In this document: piece by piece, positions 23,701 to 38,123 of the stretch
How positions within the stretch are numbered: the first letter of the stretch is position 1
How the letters are laid out: the number at the start of each line of letters is the position of its first letter
Assembly: GCA_001695595.3 (NCBI GenBank)
Contig: MBPM02000079.1
Location: forward strand, 62,001-126,000
Origin: Plasmopara viticola
Taxonomy: Eukaryota > Oomycota > Peronosporomycetes > Peronosporales > Peronosporaceae
Direction of reading: 5' to 3'
Length of the DNA stretch: 64,000 nt
Made by a program: the position numbers and the translations under genes
Notes under the pieces: generated by a model
What the model saw: only the letters and a program-made list of their open reading frames with translations
What the model was told of the DNA's origin: nothing
Database searches by the model: none

Positions 23701-24145
23701 GTGTCTGTGTGATCCTCATCCCCAAAGCATCATCTCTGCTCGTAGAGCTCGAGCGCGTACGTTTTTAAGTAGCAGGGATGGCTATAAATGCACCTCCTCA
23801 GGCATTTTGTAGCCGCCAAGCCTCCGGCAGATACGGAAAGATTCTGCGGTACATCCAGAGATCAAGTCATTAGATGAATTATTAAGTGCAACAGTAGCAA
23901 TGAGTCACAACACTTTGCACACAGGCGTGCACAATCTTTTCTGAACTTTAGTAAATTTGAGCAATAGGTAAGGACTGACTTATTTGATACAATGTTTTGA
24001 AGATTTGGTCCAATATATGATAATTGACTAAATTTGCTACCGCATTTATGGCAGGGACGGCCGAAACAAATATCCTGAACCTAGTAATCGACAACTCTTC
24101 AACCGATTCTGGCCACAAGTTTGACACGCCCAAGAAACAAATTGC
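20783..24145. other. Decayed repeat region downstream of CDC48
   Basis: No intact gene was found. The 22343-22549 frame (+) carries a possible integrase zinc-binding pattern, described separately. Other frames (22665-22907, 23139-23384, 23474-23812 +) have no recognised domain. The last ~200 bases before 24146 are likely the CDC48 3' UTR. Confidence 0.4.
22343..22549 (+). pseudogene. Possible Ty3/gypsy integrase zinc-binding (H2C2) fragment
   Basis: A 68-codon frame contains His, seven residues, His, about 22 residues, then CITC. This matches the H-x-H...C-x2-C order of retroelement integrase N-terminal zinc domains, and the region also has the GHPTIK and AAHLIEKL flavour of those segments. 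No catalytic DDE core follows. Assignment is tentative because only this short motif supports it. Confidence 0.35.
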
Positions 24146-26627
<2,482 letters not shown>

Positions 26628-27064
26628 TTTTTCAACGTTTCTTAGCTAGAAATGTCTCGGCCAAGTGTTGTTTCAATAACAAACGTAGCTCTGTAGACAT
26701 TAGAGATGAAGACGTTAGCTTTATTGATCTAAATCGATGTAAACGATTGTGTCTTGCTGCTTCCTCGTCGTTACAGATATTGCTAAAAGATTGGGCTGAG
26801 GCCGCAATGCAGCGAAAGACAGCAGCTATCTGACATCTACACTCACCTTAAGGCGTGACTGAAAATGGGAGAATTTCCCCCCCTTCGAAAGATACCTGCC
26901 AGTTCGTGTGGCTTACACAGATACGTTCTACTCGAGAAAATTCTGATGGTGTATTCGAGCTCCAAAGTGTAAGCACTTAATGAGACAAAGTTTTTCTTAT
27001 TCAAGTAGAAAAATCGTAAAAGAAAAATGCATGCTTCGTGGTCCAGAAAAATTGCTCCTTGCTC
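26628..27064. promoter_or_regulatory. CDC48 upstream region / BI-1 3' flank
   Basis: This 437-bp gap lies between two minus-strand genes and must contain the CDC48 promoter and the BI-1 3' UTR. A plus-strand frame at 26597-26833 has no domain and overlaps CDC48 exon 1, so it is not called. No defined promoter motif was recognised. Confidence 0.45.
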
Positions 27065-28052
27065 TTAATCGCGGCGGCGACTGCGAGGCGAATTACTGCC
27101 CTTATTGTTCTTTAGCAATGCAACAAGGATACGCACAAAAATAGATATCAGGTCTGCAAGAAAACAAATGTTAGGAAAATTAACAGCCTCTAAAGAAGAA
27201 TGACGCACGCACCCAAAAACAGACCCAGTGTGTGCGCAAGCACATCCTTGTCGCCCAAACTGGCCTTCTCGATGATGAGTTGCGTGTCATAAACCACGTA
27301 GCCGCAGAATAAGAAGAGTCCGCCGTACTGCAGCAGCAATAACAAATTAGCCTTATTCTACATACTTTTAACTGCCGCATATACCAGGTTTGCGTGAAAC
27401 AGAAACGACGAGTATTTAAAGATACTTAGCACGTTTGTAAAAAGCAGCACCAATAACGCTGAGCTCAGAAATCCACCCAAATACAAGTAGGCGCGGCGAG
27501 TAGCTACAACAATAACATATGCAATGGTGTCAAATTTTCGATCACACGCCAGATTTGCAACGTCTCGCACCAAGTAGCGCACTTCCCGTGAAGCAAAGAA
27601 ACACCAGCGTCGTCAGCATACTATAGACATACAGTTACAATTGTAAGCTTTAATCTCCTTCAAGTTATGAAATGTTACATTTGCGCTCACAGTGCCGAAA
27701 CAAGAATGCTGGGGTCGACTTTGATTGCCACAGCCACGAGAGTGGACACGCTTAAACCCGTAGATGCCGAAATCGCGATAAGGATACCGAAACGTCTGTA
27801 ATAATTCTGCACAGGTTCCATGTAGAGCCATAGAGACCCGATCGTAGCCACAAACGACGATCCCATGAGTGCGAAGCGCTCTGGGCCAAACGCCAGTGTG
27901 ATGGCCGCGCTGAGCATCGCCGACAGCACGCAGGCTGCCAACGTCGCGTAGACACGAACCAGGTGTTTTTGAACATCTTCAGTGATGCCGCTGGTCTTCA
28001 TCATCGTCGACATGCTCCATTGCGGCGACGTACGCGCCCCGAAAGAATTCAT
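27065..28052 (-). CDS. Bax inhibitor-1 family protein (TMBIM6-like)
   Basis: Five exons: 28052-27691, 27620-27571 (50 nt), 27503-27385, 27327-27213 and 27153-27065, with introns of 70, 67, 57 and 59 nt, all GT-AG. Codon phase agrees at each junction and the product is 244 aa, near the family length of about 237. The spliced protein has several hydrophobic helices, a VDPSILVSA segment running into LVFLCFTGSALLATRRAYLYLGG, then FHANLYGGLFLF and the diagnostic YDTQLIIEKASLGDKD. The C-terminus is basic (SPRSRRRD), as in BI-1. Known role: ER membrane protein that limits calcium-linked and stress-induced cell death. Unspliced, each exon ends in a stop, so a frame-based annotation would miss exons 2-5. 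Confidence 0.95.
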
Positions 28053-28640
28053 CGCAGTCTTCCTTACTTATTCGCTCGTTTGTTCTGTGTCGGACACACA
28101 CCACTTATAGAATAAAAGTAAACAGGTATTTGTTTTAAGCAAGAATGTAATTGTGTATTGACGAGGAATGCCTCTAATTACTAGCTTTTAGTGTATCTCT
28201 TTCTATTAAACAAAGTATACAAGAGAAAAAGGATTATATATAATCGTTTTTCTTAAAGTTGAGCTTTAATGTTGAATTACTGGCTTTTATCAAAAGGGGC
28301 GATAGGTACCAATAATATACCGGTTTGCAAATCAAGGCAACTTCGAAATGGATATAGTCTTGCGGTAGTAAATGTCGACGCTTTTAGGTAGGTAGACAGT
28401 CAAATAGATCAAATTATAATCTACAGAGTATTGCACACTTCGAATCCTTTAGACCGCAAATAGTGAACACTCATTAATTGGAAAATTGCATGTTTTCCTG
28501 CGCCCCTTCTCTATCACAGAAAGCCAATTCTACGCTGCTTGACTAACTGAATTTTTAGTCGTAGCACCTTCCTGCTTCTGTCGAACGTATGGTTTGCGCC
28601 GCTCAGAAGATATACTGGCTATTTCAGGCATGAGTAGGCA
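28053..28640. other. Intergenic upstream of BI-1
   Basis: A+T-rich. It probably contains the BI-1 promoter in the ~100 bases next to the start. No gene was seen. Confidence 0.4.
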
Positions 28641-29457
28641 TTTGCATTGGAAGCCATCGCTACAGCTAAGCAGATAGAATGCATTATGGCGCTCGAAATT
28701 TACGCGCAAGTCTATACTGCAGGGTTATGCGACACAGTCTTCAGTAACTCCACCGGTAGTGTCTACATCGAGGTCCGTGCCAGTAGAGTTGAAGGTTTCC
28801 GCCTTCGAAGGGAAGAAACACCAGAACCTTTTCTAACGGAAGACCACTTAGGCGGTCTTGCTGATGTTGTGTTGCGCTCGAACTCTCTGACCTTAGTGAT
28901 CAAGCTAAGAGCAGGGTACGTATAGGTAAAGTGACTTTACCTAAGTAATTTTTGTCTTATGCAGGCAAGTTGGATAGAATATATTATTAAATTCAAGACT
29001 TAATGGCCTTCATCATCAAACTGCTACTCATCAAACAAAATGAGGTGAATGTGTTATGGATGGCGCAAGGAAGACCTCTCTGGCAGGATACTCTTTCAAA
29101 TGCAAGCAGCGATGATGGAAGGAGCAATGCGAAAAAAGGAGTACAACCATATAAAAACCAGCACCTCTAAAATGCCATGGATAAGTAATTACCTGCCTTG
29201 GATATTGATTGTGTCCAAAATCTAGCAAAATCGAGCTTAGGCACTGTCGTGTATAGCATCATCCGCTGCTTTAGCTAGGGTACATGAGCTGTGGCTATTT
29301 TAAGAGATCCGATAAACTAGTGTTTGCTTCGCCTGAAGGGTTGGTTGTAAAATTGACGGCCCCAGAGCCTAAACATTGACGGTCGCCATTATTGGCGGGC
29401 CACCCTACTATATTATATAATGCTTGTGCGGTTAGTAGCATATCCACTCAAGATTTA

Positions 29458-29592
29458 AATGCACTGAATCGAGCTTTGGTAGACTCCGGTGCGTCGAGAA
29501 AATTTGCGGTCCAGCAAACAATTTTTTTTTGCGGTCGACTTGACTTGCAAGAGCAACGACAACGAGTCGGTTTGAGTCAAACGGACTGATTT
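29458..29592 (+). pseudogene. Possible gypsy-type protease fragment
   Basis: The frame reads ALVDSGASRKFA, matching the D-S/T-G-A active-site motif of retroviral-type aspartic proteases in the sequence context usual for Ty3/gypsy polyproteins (ALVDSGA). It is interrupted shortly after, so it is a relic. Evidence is one motif only. Confidence 0.4.
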
Positions 29593-31458
29593 AGACGTAC
29601 CTATAATTTACTCGACACTATTGTAAAATATTAGAACTTTGACAGCTTGAAGTCATTTGTCGCTTTTGAAACGGACAAGCAAGACTTAATCCTGGGTGTG
29701 TCACGGCTAGAAGAGCACAAATTTTGATTCGAAGAGCGGTTTGAGCTCATGCGCTTCTGCGTCCTAATCCCGCTCGATAAGTTAGTTGTTTAACCGTTGT
29801 GCGTATCGCTCCTATACAAGGGGGCTTAATGAAAACAAATATAGAAGATTTGAGGGTATTGTTGGCATCTTTAAACGCGATAACGTCTGCAAAAATATTC
29901 GTAGCATGATATCAAACTCCGTTGGCAGCCGCGTCTACCAGGATGTTCATCATAACATTCTAGGTGCTAGTAATATTGTTCAGCAGGTTGTTAACATCGC
30001 ATCGTCAGCTGGAGGTAGCAAAGGCTTGCAAAGGGTAACATAGGTCCTGAGAATGAATGTGTTGGCTAAAACGAGTCCGAATGCACGTTATACAATAGGT
30101 GGATCGCGATATCAAGCCAATATGAAGGAGTATTTTCTCTCGGCATCTAATACGTCTACGAAGTAATTAGTGATGCCACAGATCAAAAGCCGCGGCGATT
30201 TTTATTGCTCCGTACATGCGTTAACGATATAGCCCAACGCTTTGTCAAGGCGAACTTGACTAGATTTTCTTGTCAAAGGCACCTGAAGCGTGATAAGGTC
30301 ACACAGCAACTTGCAAAACAGGGAGATATGCAATCTCTCGGTAGACGACTTTTCACTTTGCGCGGCCTTAAGGGCACGAAGTTTGCAATAACTGCATTAA
30401 CGATTCGTCAAGTTCATACAATTTTGTTCGGTCTTAGCTTAAACCTTCGATAAGCTAGTAGATGTATTGCCGTAATTTAGGCGGAGACGCTATCGTTTTG
30501 TTGTCAATTCTTATATACCTCACTATGCGCTTTGGCCTCAACACGCAACGATTGCCGGTTTTGCACCAGCAGCGACCATTGTTTTATGGCTCCTTTTAAC
30601 AGAAAGCCTGTCTTGAGCTTAAAAAATAAGGTTTACGTGACGGCTTGTCACATACTTGCATCCAATGATTGAGGAAGGAGTGTTATGTATACTTCTTTGA
30701 CTTTTATATGAAAGTCGATTTGATCATAATCATGTTTTAAATGGGTAAAGGAAAAGGCTGAAAGTTGCTCGGATCATTCAGTAATGGACAAAAGATCCTA
30801 AAGTAGGCTGCTTTAGCACTAGAAAGTGACTTCACAACAAATTTAGTATGCGTGCCTACTTCAGGGGCCGTGCGTATCTAAGAAATTGCGCCCAGAACAA
30901 AGACTACGCCTGCGCCTTGAGCAACGAGCTTGATAAAGCTTAGCTTCCAAAGGGTTTATCGGACCCAGAAGCCTATAAAGATTCATCAATCAAACTACGG
31001 CAGAAAGCGCGTGCGTACCGTTCTTTTATGCTTGGTTGTCTGCACATACCTCAACCTTCAAGCGGTAAAGACAACAAAGGGATCTTAAGGGTACCGGCTT
31101 CCTTGCCTCCTGAGGCTGCGAAGAAAGCTCGAGTATAAAAAAATGCTCTTAACGGCTTCACCGCTCGGAAGTAAGCCTCAGATGTGCTAGACTTGTCGTC
31201 AGACTCAGCGACAAAGCGAAAGTTTTATCTGTCACGACAAAAAAGCCCAAGATGATCTTCACAACCATAGAATCGAACCGGGATGCCCTATTTTATGATG
31301 TTACTAAGAATGGAAGGTAGAAAAAAGGATTTAAGTCAGAAATGGCAGCTACGGCTCACTTCTAAGGTAGGATCAGGGATTTAAACCACGAACACAGCTG
31401 GCGATAAGTGCCACCTCACCAGGTCTACTCTCTTTGTGAAAATTGGATCTAGCGTCAT

Positions 31459-31510
31459 ATGTTACTCATGCGATGAAGGGCATGGCACCAACCAGTGTTA
31501 TCGACGGTTT
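31459..31510 (+). pseudogene. Possible gag zinc-knuckle fragment
   Basis: A short stretch encodes CYSCDEGHGTNQC, that is C-X2-C-X3-H-X4-C, one residue short of the canonical CCHC knuckle, followed by Tyr-Arg-Arg-Phe. It may be a decayed gag of the surrounding retroelement. Confidence 0.3.
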
Positions 31511-33372
31511 CACACGCTAAACGGAATCTTCGGAGACGACTTCTCACGTGAAGCTTACGAAAAGACTAAATCGAAAAAGAGTCATTGTTAAAGCGCGACC
31601 TTACGGCACCATGCACGTGCTTCTAGTATCGCATTTAATTCTGCTCTAGATCTCACTCGACAGCCAAAAGATGGCGGCATGCACCGCTTTAGAGCGAAGT
31701 GATCAGTTCCGCTGGCAAGACCTCATTTTCTGGTGCTAGGGCTGAGAGCGTGCAGGCCCCATAGATACCGATGTGAAAGCAGTGCTCAAGGAAGCACGGT
31801 GCTGCTAGCCAAAGATCATAGATGGTTGTTTGCTGGCTAGTCTTCGACGAGTCTTTAATCATAGTGACTTTTAAAAAGGTACCGCTCCACTCACATAAGC
31901 TATCGCAAAGTACCAGCAGAAAGAAAAGCTTTTTTTTGTTTCGAGTGCGCAAAAGCTTTCATGCGTTTTATGGTGTCATGTTAGGCAAAATCCGTATTCC
32001 ATTGATGGCTCCGCTCTTTTGAGCTACCAAGCAATCTCGGTAGCAGAAAGAACTCTTAAGAGTCAGCAACATACTGCGTGCTTAGTATGCTAAGTGTCTG
32101 TGGAGCCAGGAAGCTTGATATACAGGCATTTATAGTACCTGAGATAGTTGCCTAGGCTATCATAGCGAGGTCGTTTTTTGCTGCCCGCAAGTTGAGAATG
32201 AAGCAAGATACTGATCGCTTCGACTGCACCTCAAGTTGTTTCGTCGCATCAAAGTTTCAGTTTTTAAGCTCCGGATCATCGGCAACAAATGCTAGATCGA
32301 GGATTGAGCCTTTAGTATATTGAATGCGCAAAGAGTACACTAGTTGCTTGCAAGCACAAGGTGGGTTATGCACGGATTTGCAAGTATGTAACGTACAGTA
32401 CGTAAAGTACGTTCAAAGGCTTTGCACGCGACAGCATCACGCGGGACGAGCCACCAGCTTTCGAGCAGGGCTCGGACTTGTACTGAGGGGAGCACTTACC
32501 CTCTTTACTTATGAAAGAGTCAATAGACTGAAATCTCGCCCTCTTCGAGAAGAGCGTGACCAACCACACAACACAACTGTGCTCATTTTGTCGTCCGAAC
32601 GGCATTCGTTCACCACTGTGGTATTAAATCACGTGAGCTACTGTAATAATTATCTGTACTGGATTCCGGTGATGCTCTAGATGGGGACGTGAGGCAATCG
32701 GTTGACCTCGGGTTTGCATGCTCGAATGGGCTTTGTAATTTCGCTGTTCTGGCTTCTGCCAATTATTAGTGGTGATGCCTGACATACAAATTTTAAATGA
32801 ACAAGGCTTCAATATGTTTTTTAGAGAGTCGGACATCTTGATGGGTAGATTGTGTAAGATAACACGAGCTTAGTGTGAGTCACTCCGATTGGTATCACGC
32901 GACAACGCTAGAGATGTTTTGAAGTTTAGTGAGAAGGCAGCACTTAGTACTGATGAAATAAGAAAGCTGCACATGTTCAATTCGCCGTTATATACAAAAA
33001 TCGATAGGAATAATTTACCTAGAAAACTAATTTACCACAGGGGCTTCTGTCGATAAACATAAAAAAAATCTCGATTTTAATTAAATGATTATTTCTTTTT
33101 ACTAGGTCATGGTGCTACCTCTAGTACCAACTTTTGAAGTCAGGTCGATACTCGTATCGACTATAAGCCTAGAACAAAGGTCTGATATTTTAAGCAAAAA
33201 GTGCGTCAGTCCCACTAAAAGACGAGCTCGAAAAAAATTTGCTTTGGCGCAAAGAGTACTACGAGCTTGCCTACACCAGTCGTTTCGAAAACTTCCGAGG
33301 CAAACAAAACCATGAGGCGCATAAAACGTGATACCAAATATAGCCGTCTTGCGAAATCTTCTCACAGAAATA

Positions 33373-33450
33373 TATAGATCTAAGCTAATTGCTCATCGAC
33401 AGCGATCTCATCTATAGATCTAAGCTAATTGCTCATCGACAGCGATCTCA
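33373..33450. repeat. Exact 38-bp direct repeat (40-bp period)
   Basis: 33373-33410 and 33413-33450 are identical over 38 bp (beginning TATAGATCTAAGC) and are separated by two bases (TC). Identity implies a recent local duplication or an assembly artefact. Confidence 0.97.
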
Positions 33451-34381
33451 ATTACTTAGCTATAGGTGAGCAGATGGTTTGCTTTACTATAAGTAGGTCC
33501 AGAGACTATGTGCCGATTAGAGGCCACTTGGGCCGAAAGATAACTTTGCTCGATATTTTATACATGGCTCGATTCTACATGTATGTGTGGGTGCGCAGAT
33601 CCGTGATACCTGCCAAAGAAGCAGTCCGATGGCTCACACGTTGGTTCAAGTGCGTCTGTCGTTCAACCTCGCCCGGTGATCCGCAGACATCTACGCCTTC
33701 AAGTAATGGGTATAGCAAACACTTGCCTTTTTCCTCGCCTCAGAGCTGCGAAAAAATTCAAGTTAATGACAGCGTTGTCATAACAATACTATCTCCAAAA
33801 GATACGCCCGTGGAGGTGTAAGACGTGAGGTCACAATCGCCGATCAGGCTACAGGTTTAACCTAAAGGAACAGGGAAGTCTATGATATCTACGGGCAAAG
33901 GCGTGACCTGGAAGGCTCTTAATGACAATTGACCGAAATTGGGGGCCATAAGGATAAGAGTAAACAGACCTTAACGGAACAGCAATCACATAGCCTTTGT
34001 CCATTGCGTAAGCGACGCAACTGCCCAAGATTTTTTTCCTTGAAAACAAAAACTGAAATCACAGCTGAAAAACTGAATCCAAAGCAACAGCAAAAGTTCC
34101 TTGAGTAATATCTTTGCTAGCGTAGTGAGCAAAGACTATGCAATTCGCTCGGCGCCGAGTCCAGACGCAAGCCGCCTTCAAGTAAAAGGTTTATTCAATC
34201 CTTGGACAGCGTATCCGGTGTAAACGAGCAGACACATAGATGGTCATGGCGCCAAACGGTATGCTTATTTGCTTTGTGCGCTGCGGGGCTCTCTATAGAT
34301 TACTTCTCGGTTAGCATCTATAAGCAAAGCTGGTTTAGAAATTACCACTACCTTAAGGTAATTTAGCGCACATTTTGGCTG
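33451..34381. other. No supportable gene; one open frame
   Basis: A 130-codon frame at 33429-33821 (+), partly created by the 38-bp duplication, has a basic and aromatic middle and a Ser/Pro-rich end but no known domain. It has no ATG at its listed start. I do not call it a gene. Confidence 0.35.
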
Positions 34382-34787
34382 TAGCACCGCATCAAAGCTA
34401 ATACAAGGTATTCACTCGGTGCCGTAAGTAGTCTGAGCACAAGACTTTCTTGTGCTCAAAACTGGTAATACTTGGGTACTGTCGTCACCACAATTTAAAA
34501 AGAGGATCAATATTGAGATCAGGCAAGCCTTTATGGTATTACAAAGTAGCAACCGTGGACAAATTAACCTTACGTTGGCTGTGCGCGTTTTTTTAGCACC
34601 GCAACAAACCTTACTATAAGTATTCACTCGGCGCTATAAAAAGTCTGAGCACAAGGATGGCTTGCGCTCGGTATTAGGATTCCCTTATGAACTGTCGTCG
34701 CCACCATTAATAAAAAATCAGTTCAGGGATCAAGTAAACCCTCAAAATGTTACAACCCGGCGATCTTGGACAATTTGTTATACGTCT
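34382..34787. repeat. Diverged tandem repeat, two ~193-bp units
   Basis: Units at about 34382-34574 and 34594-34787 share TAGCACCGCA, TATTCACTCGG, AGTCTGAGCACAAG, TACTGTCGTC/AACTGTCGTCG, GATCA and a TTGGACAA/GTGGACAA block near the end. They have diverged substantially. This may be an old LTR pair or a tandem duplication. Confidence 0.7.
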
Positions 34788-35285
34788 GTAAGTATAAATA
34801 CAATCTCACCTGGGAGTCAGAGGCAACTCACCTCCGAGATCCCACGGCTTCAACCCAATACCAAGCCAGAAGAATTTCGAAGCGCGAACATTAACACGCG
34901 AAAGAAAGAGACTGCGCTTGCATCTCAGATGCGTGAATCGGGTTTTAAGGTGCAAACATAAGCATATATAACTTTCCGAGTTACAATGTGGTGTCTCAGG
35001 GCGCGTGTTGCACAACGTGTCCTCTATTGCATGTCTGATTGGAAAAGGAGATCAGCAAGGAGCTGGAACAGCGCCATCTTAAAAGTAGCATAAATCCTCG
35101 GCTTTTTATAACACCATCGTGTTCGGAAGGACACGATTTTCAAATATCTCTTTTATATATAGATTTCCAATTGTTTCTAAATTATGCTGGCTGGAATAAG
35201 TGTCAAATACGCTAGGTGGCACATGAACATCACTTTGCCCGTGTTGCTAATAATTTCTGATAAGTGAGAGCCAGAGTCGAAGCGT
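34788..35285. other. Intergenic, transposon island
   Basis: No gene or clear repeat was recognised apart from a short Ser/Thr-rich frame continuing to 34961. Confidence 0.4.
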
Positions 35286-35452
35286 ATGGGTTTAAAGACT
35301 TGCAAGACTTCAAAGGAGCCAACAAGGCACGTGTCCCGAAAGATTGCAAGTTGGTTGAAATTCTTCGCTCGACATAATTTTCACGTTGAGTTCAAGCCTG
35401 GTCAACTCAATGTACTTATCAGTCCGCATTTAAACAGGCCAAATAATGAATT
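35286..35452 (+). pseudogene. Ty3/gypsy RNase H fragment, cut by a SINE-like insertion
   Basis: The frame gives SRKIASWLKFFARHNFHVEFKPGQLNVL, the hallmark segment at the end of gypsy reverse transcriptase-RNase H (cf. the family consensus ...W...Y.F...KPG..N..ADALSR). The following residues align loosely with the ADALSRRP stretch. The coding trace then stops at the 13-bp target duplication of the inserted repeat at 35453. No integrase is present downstream, so this is a dead fragment. Confidence 0.8.
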
Positions 35453-35774
35453 TTTCGGAAAAGGTTGGGGTGACGCCCTCCTTCCAAGCGCGGGGGCTAA
35501 ATGCTCGCGCGCTTCGGGCAGGTGCTCTCGGGCATCTGCAGGTCTCTAACGAGTCTCACCCTCGACGCGACGGTCTCCAGCACCAGGGCGCCACCTGGGC
35601 ACTTACCAAGTCAGAAGTACACAAAATAATGGAAGACCCTCACGGCCTCGGTGCTGGCTGCACTGCCCGCCGAACGAGACTCGACGTATGCGGACACCAC
35701 TCTATGCCGTGGACTAGCCATAGAGCCTAGCACGTGCATAACTTGGCAACGCGATAACGTAATACAATACAATA
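35453..35774 (+). mobile_element. SINE-like repeat, copy A (full length, with target-site duplication)
   Basis: A G+C-rich 322-bp element with a simple 3' tail of AATAC units is flanked by identical 13-bp direct repeats, CAAATAATGAATT, at 35440-35452 and 35775-35787. Two further copies lie at 37798-38123 and 42573-42900. A short simple tail plus a variable-sequence target duplication are hallmarks of LINE-dependent retroposition. I see no clear pol III A/B boxes, so its origin is unknown. A ~94-codon frame across the element is conserved in copy C but broken in copy B, so it is probably incidental. Confidence 0.85.
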
Positions 35775-35787
35775 CAAATAATGAATT

Positions 35788-37785
35788 AACAAAAATTTGT
35801 TATATCAGGGGGAGTAATAAAAGCGCTTAATAATATTATTTTTAAATAAAAATTTTTCTTAAATTAATAATTATTTTAATTTTATTTTTTCTTCTTTTAT
35901 TTATATTTTTTTAATTTTTATTTATTTCTTTATTGTTTTTTTTTTCGTATTTAATAATATTTATAAAAGGATACCAATCTAAATCATTCGATGTGATCCT
36001 TTATTGCAGGCAAAGAAACACAAGTCAAGCGTTTAATTCTTAATGGCATGGCTATGCGTGGATAGACGGTATGCCATGATCCGGCCGATACAATCCGAAT
36101 AGCTGGTACGAAAAAATACTGTTGAGGGCACAGAACGCTCAATTTGGCAGTTCTATATACCTATCTTCGCCGTTAGAACAACAGTAATTTCATTTTGTGA
36201 CATAATATTTGATAATCCTACGATCAAAATAGACAAATAACACGTTGGGCCACCAATATGTCGTGGACTCTCGGGCTCCAAAGTGCCCAAGTGGGCTGTC
36301 AAGTATGTAAAGCTTGCGGACGCAAAGGGCGCGGAAGCCATACGATGCATTTCATTTGTGTGAACTTCATAACAAGTGACGCCTTGTCATACACAGGGTA
36401 CATTCATTGAGCAGCTCTAAATTTTCTGGACTGAAGCGAGACGGATCGCTCATATCCGTCCTTATCGAGTTGCAGTAACGCGCAAACGATAACGTGGTCG
36501 GTATTGCCGCAAATTGTTTTGACGGCTTTCTTCTTCCGGTGATTCTGAAGGCTTTTCTCAATGCTATTCATAGCAATCTCTTCCACTATCCTTTCCAATA
36601 GATCAGACAAAGGCTTCGCGAGATAGCACTTTTCTCGTGCAAGTAATCGTCAAGGTAAATAGTTCTTCCTTTATATAAACAAAGAAAAATGGCAAAGATA
36701 AGTCGTTCTCCTATACCGAGACACAACGATAGGCGTTTTGGTGATACATAGTAAGTAAGCCTGGTGGTGGGTTAAAGCCACCATTCATTATACCGAGTAA
36801 CCATGCACTCTTTATCTTTTTCCGCAGGGATGTGGCTATATTATCAAGAAGGTCCGATGTATTTACCCAGTAAGGCATTTACGTAAATTGCCACCATCTA
36901 GCCCTTGACCTTCTTAGCGAGTTGCCTTCTGGTAAAAAGTCAGTAGTGGGCACCAAAAAGAGCTTTACGAGTGAAGAAGATACTCATCACGACTTTTATG
37001 TCGGTGTGCGCGCAATGAAGTGCTTTGATATTGAGTTATTAGTTCGGACCGTGGTTCACGAAGTGCTTGAAATCCGTATTGTGGCGGTGATGTCCTCATA
37101 CTTTCTTTCCAAAAACCAAAAGATCCATTGGTAATGTCTAGAATAGTGTCCTAATATAATTATTATTCCGGTCTGGGTCGACGAACCCAGCCGATGTATT
37201 AAATCAGTGAGGACAACGCTTGTTCAGCCCCACAGAAATTAGTGAATTCGCGTTCGCGTGACAGACCATAATTATCTTTGACTTTGTGCGCCACTTGTCC
37301 GTTATTACAATGTAGAAGTAAATAGTCATAGTAATTTTTGTAGTCGAAGTCTTTATCACATTTGTAATCATAGCGTATGCGTAGTCTTAGTCGCAAGTAT
37401 ATTCGTAGTCGTATATATGTCGTGACAAACGACTATACTATCATACCACGTCTGCTTCTTCCATGTCTTCTGCGACAATTCATCGAAGTGTGCTTGGCAT
37501 AGTGACGGCTATGACATTGGCTTACTCTCTGCCGGCTATGATGCAATGTCCGCGGGCTTGCTAACTTAATGGAGGCTCTAAGCATGGTTGCTGACGAAGG
37601 CCGCACAAGTTGAAATCTCCTCGATGTAAATAACTTGACTGCAATGAAGTTAAAGTGCACGTAAATACAGCGTCGAATATGTCAAGTGCCACTTGTATAG
37701 CGAAATTTCCGTAAAGCTTGGTTGTAGTAGAAGGAAGTCTACAACTTCCCAAGAAGAACGACCATTAATTAGGTCTTGGAAAGAC
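35788..37785. other. A+T-rich low-complexity block and intergenic DNA
   Basis: 35790-35965 is extremely A+T-rich, with long T runs. Later, 37315-37430 holds imperfect GTAGTC/TCGTAG-type simple repeats. A 70-codon frame at 36922-37134 (+) has no recognised domain. No gene was called. Confidence 0.5.
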
Positions 37786-37797
37786 TCAAGTTTAAAA

Positions 37798-38123
37798 TGT
37801 AATGTAATGTATTACGTTATCGCGTTGCCAAGTTATGCACGTGCTAGGCTCAGTCTGGCTAGTCCACGGCATAGAGTGGTGTCCGCATACGTCGAGTCTC
37901 GTTCGGCGGGCAGTGCAGCCAGCACCGAGGTCTTGAGGGTCTTCCATTAGTTTGTTTATCTCTGACTTGGTAAGAGCCCAGGTGGCGCCCGGTGCTGGAG
38001 ACCGTCGCGTCGAGGGTGAGACTCGTTAGAGACCTGCAGATGCCCGAGAGCACCTGCCCGAAGCGCGCGAGCATTTAGCCCCCGCGCTTGGAAGGAAGGC
38101 GTCACCCCAACCTTTTCCAAGCT
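37798..38123 (-). mobile_element. SINE-like repeat, copy B
   Basis: This copy is in inverse orientation to copy A. Its tail (seen on the plus strand as TAATG units at 37797-37815) abuts a left target duplication TCAAGTTTAAAA at 37786-37797, and the identical 12 bases recur at 38124-38135. Relative to copies A and C it has small changes, for example a CAGTCTGGC insertion-like difference near 37850 and a loss in the GGCGCC...GGTGC region near 37985. It ends about 200 bp upstream of the DUS2-like start codon, so it may lie in or near that gene's promoter. Confidence 0.85.

Larger units (their letters stand above)
28641..33372. other. Transposon-derived island with gypsy-type relics
   Basis: Frames here are short and interrupted: 28647-28925, 29786-30043, 30205-30453, 32324-32680 and 33109-33315. 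Two motifs look retroelement-derived and are listed separately. Near 32390-32412 the sequence has a local ACGTACAGTACGTAAAGTACG-like palindromic run. No intact element or host gene was recognised. Confidence 0.45.

Noticed and set aside
31689..31952. Minus-strand frame starting MRTRNKKKLFFLLVL, possible secreted protein
   Set aside because: Hydrophobic core is short and interrupted by charged residues, it lies in decayed transposon DNA, and nothing else supports it.
35286..35730. Open frames across SINE-like copy A as a protein gene
   Set aside because: The ~94-codon frame is also found in copy C but is broken in copy B; the element's TSD and tail explain the sequence as a repeat.
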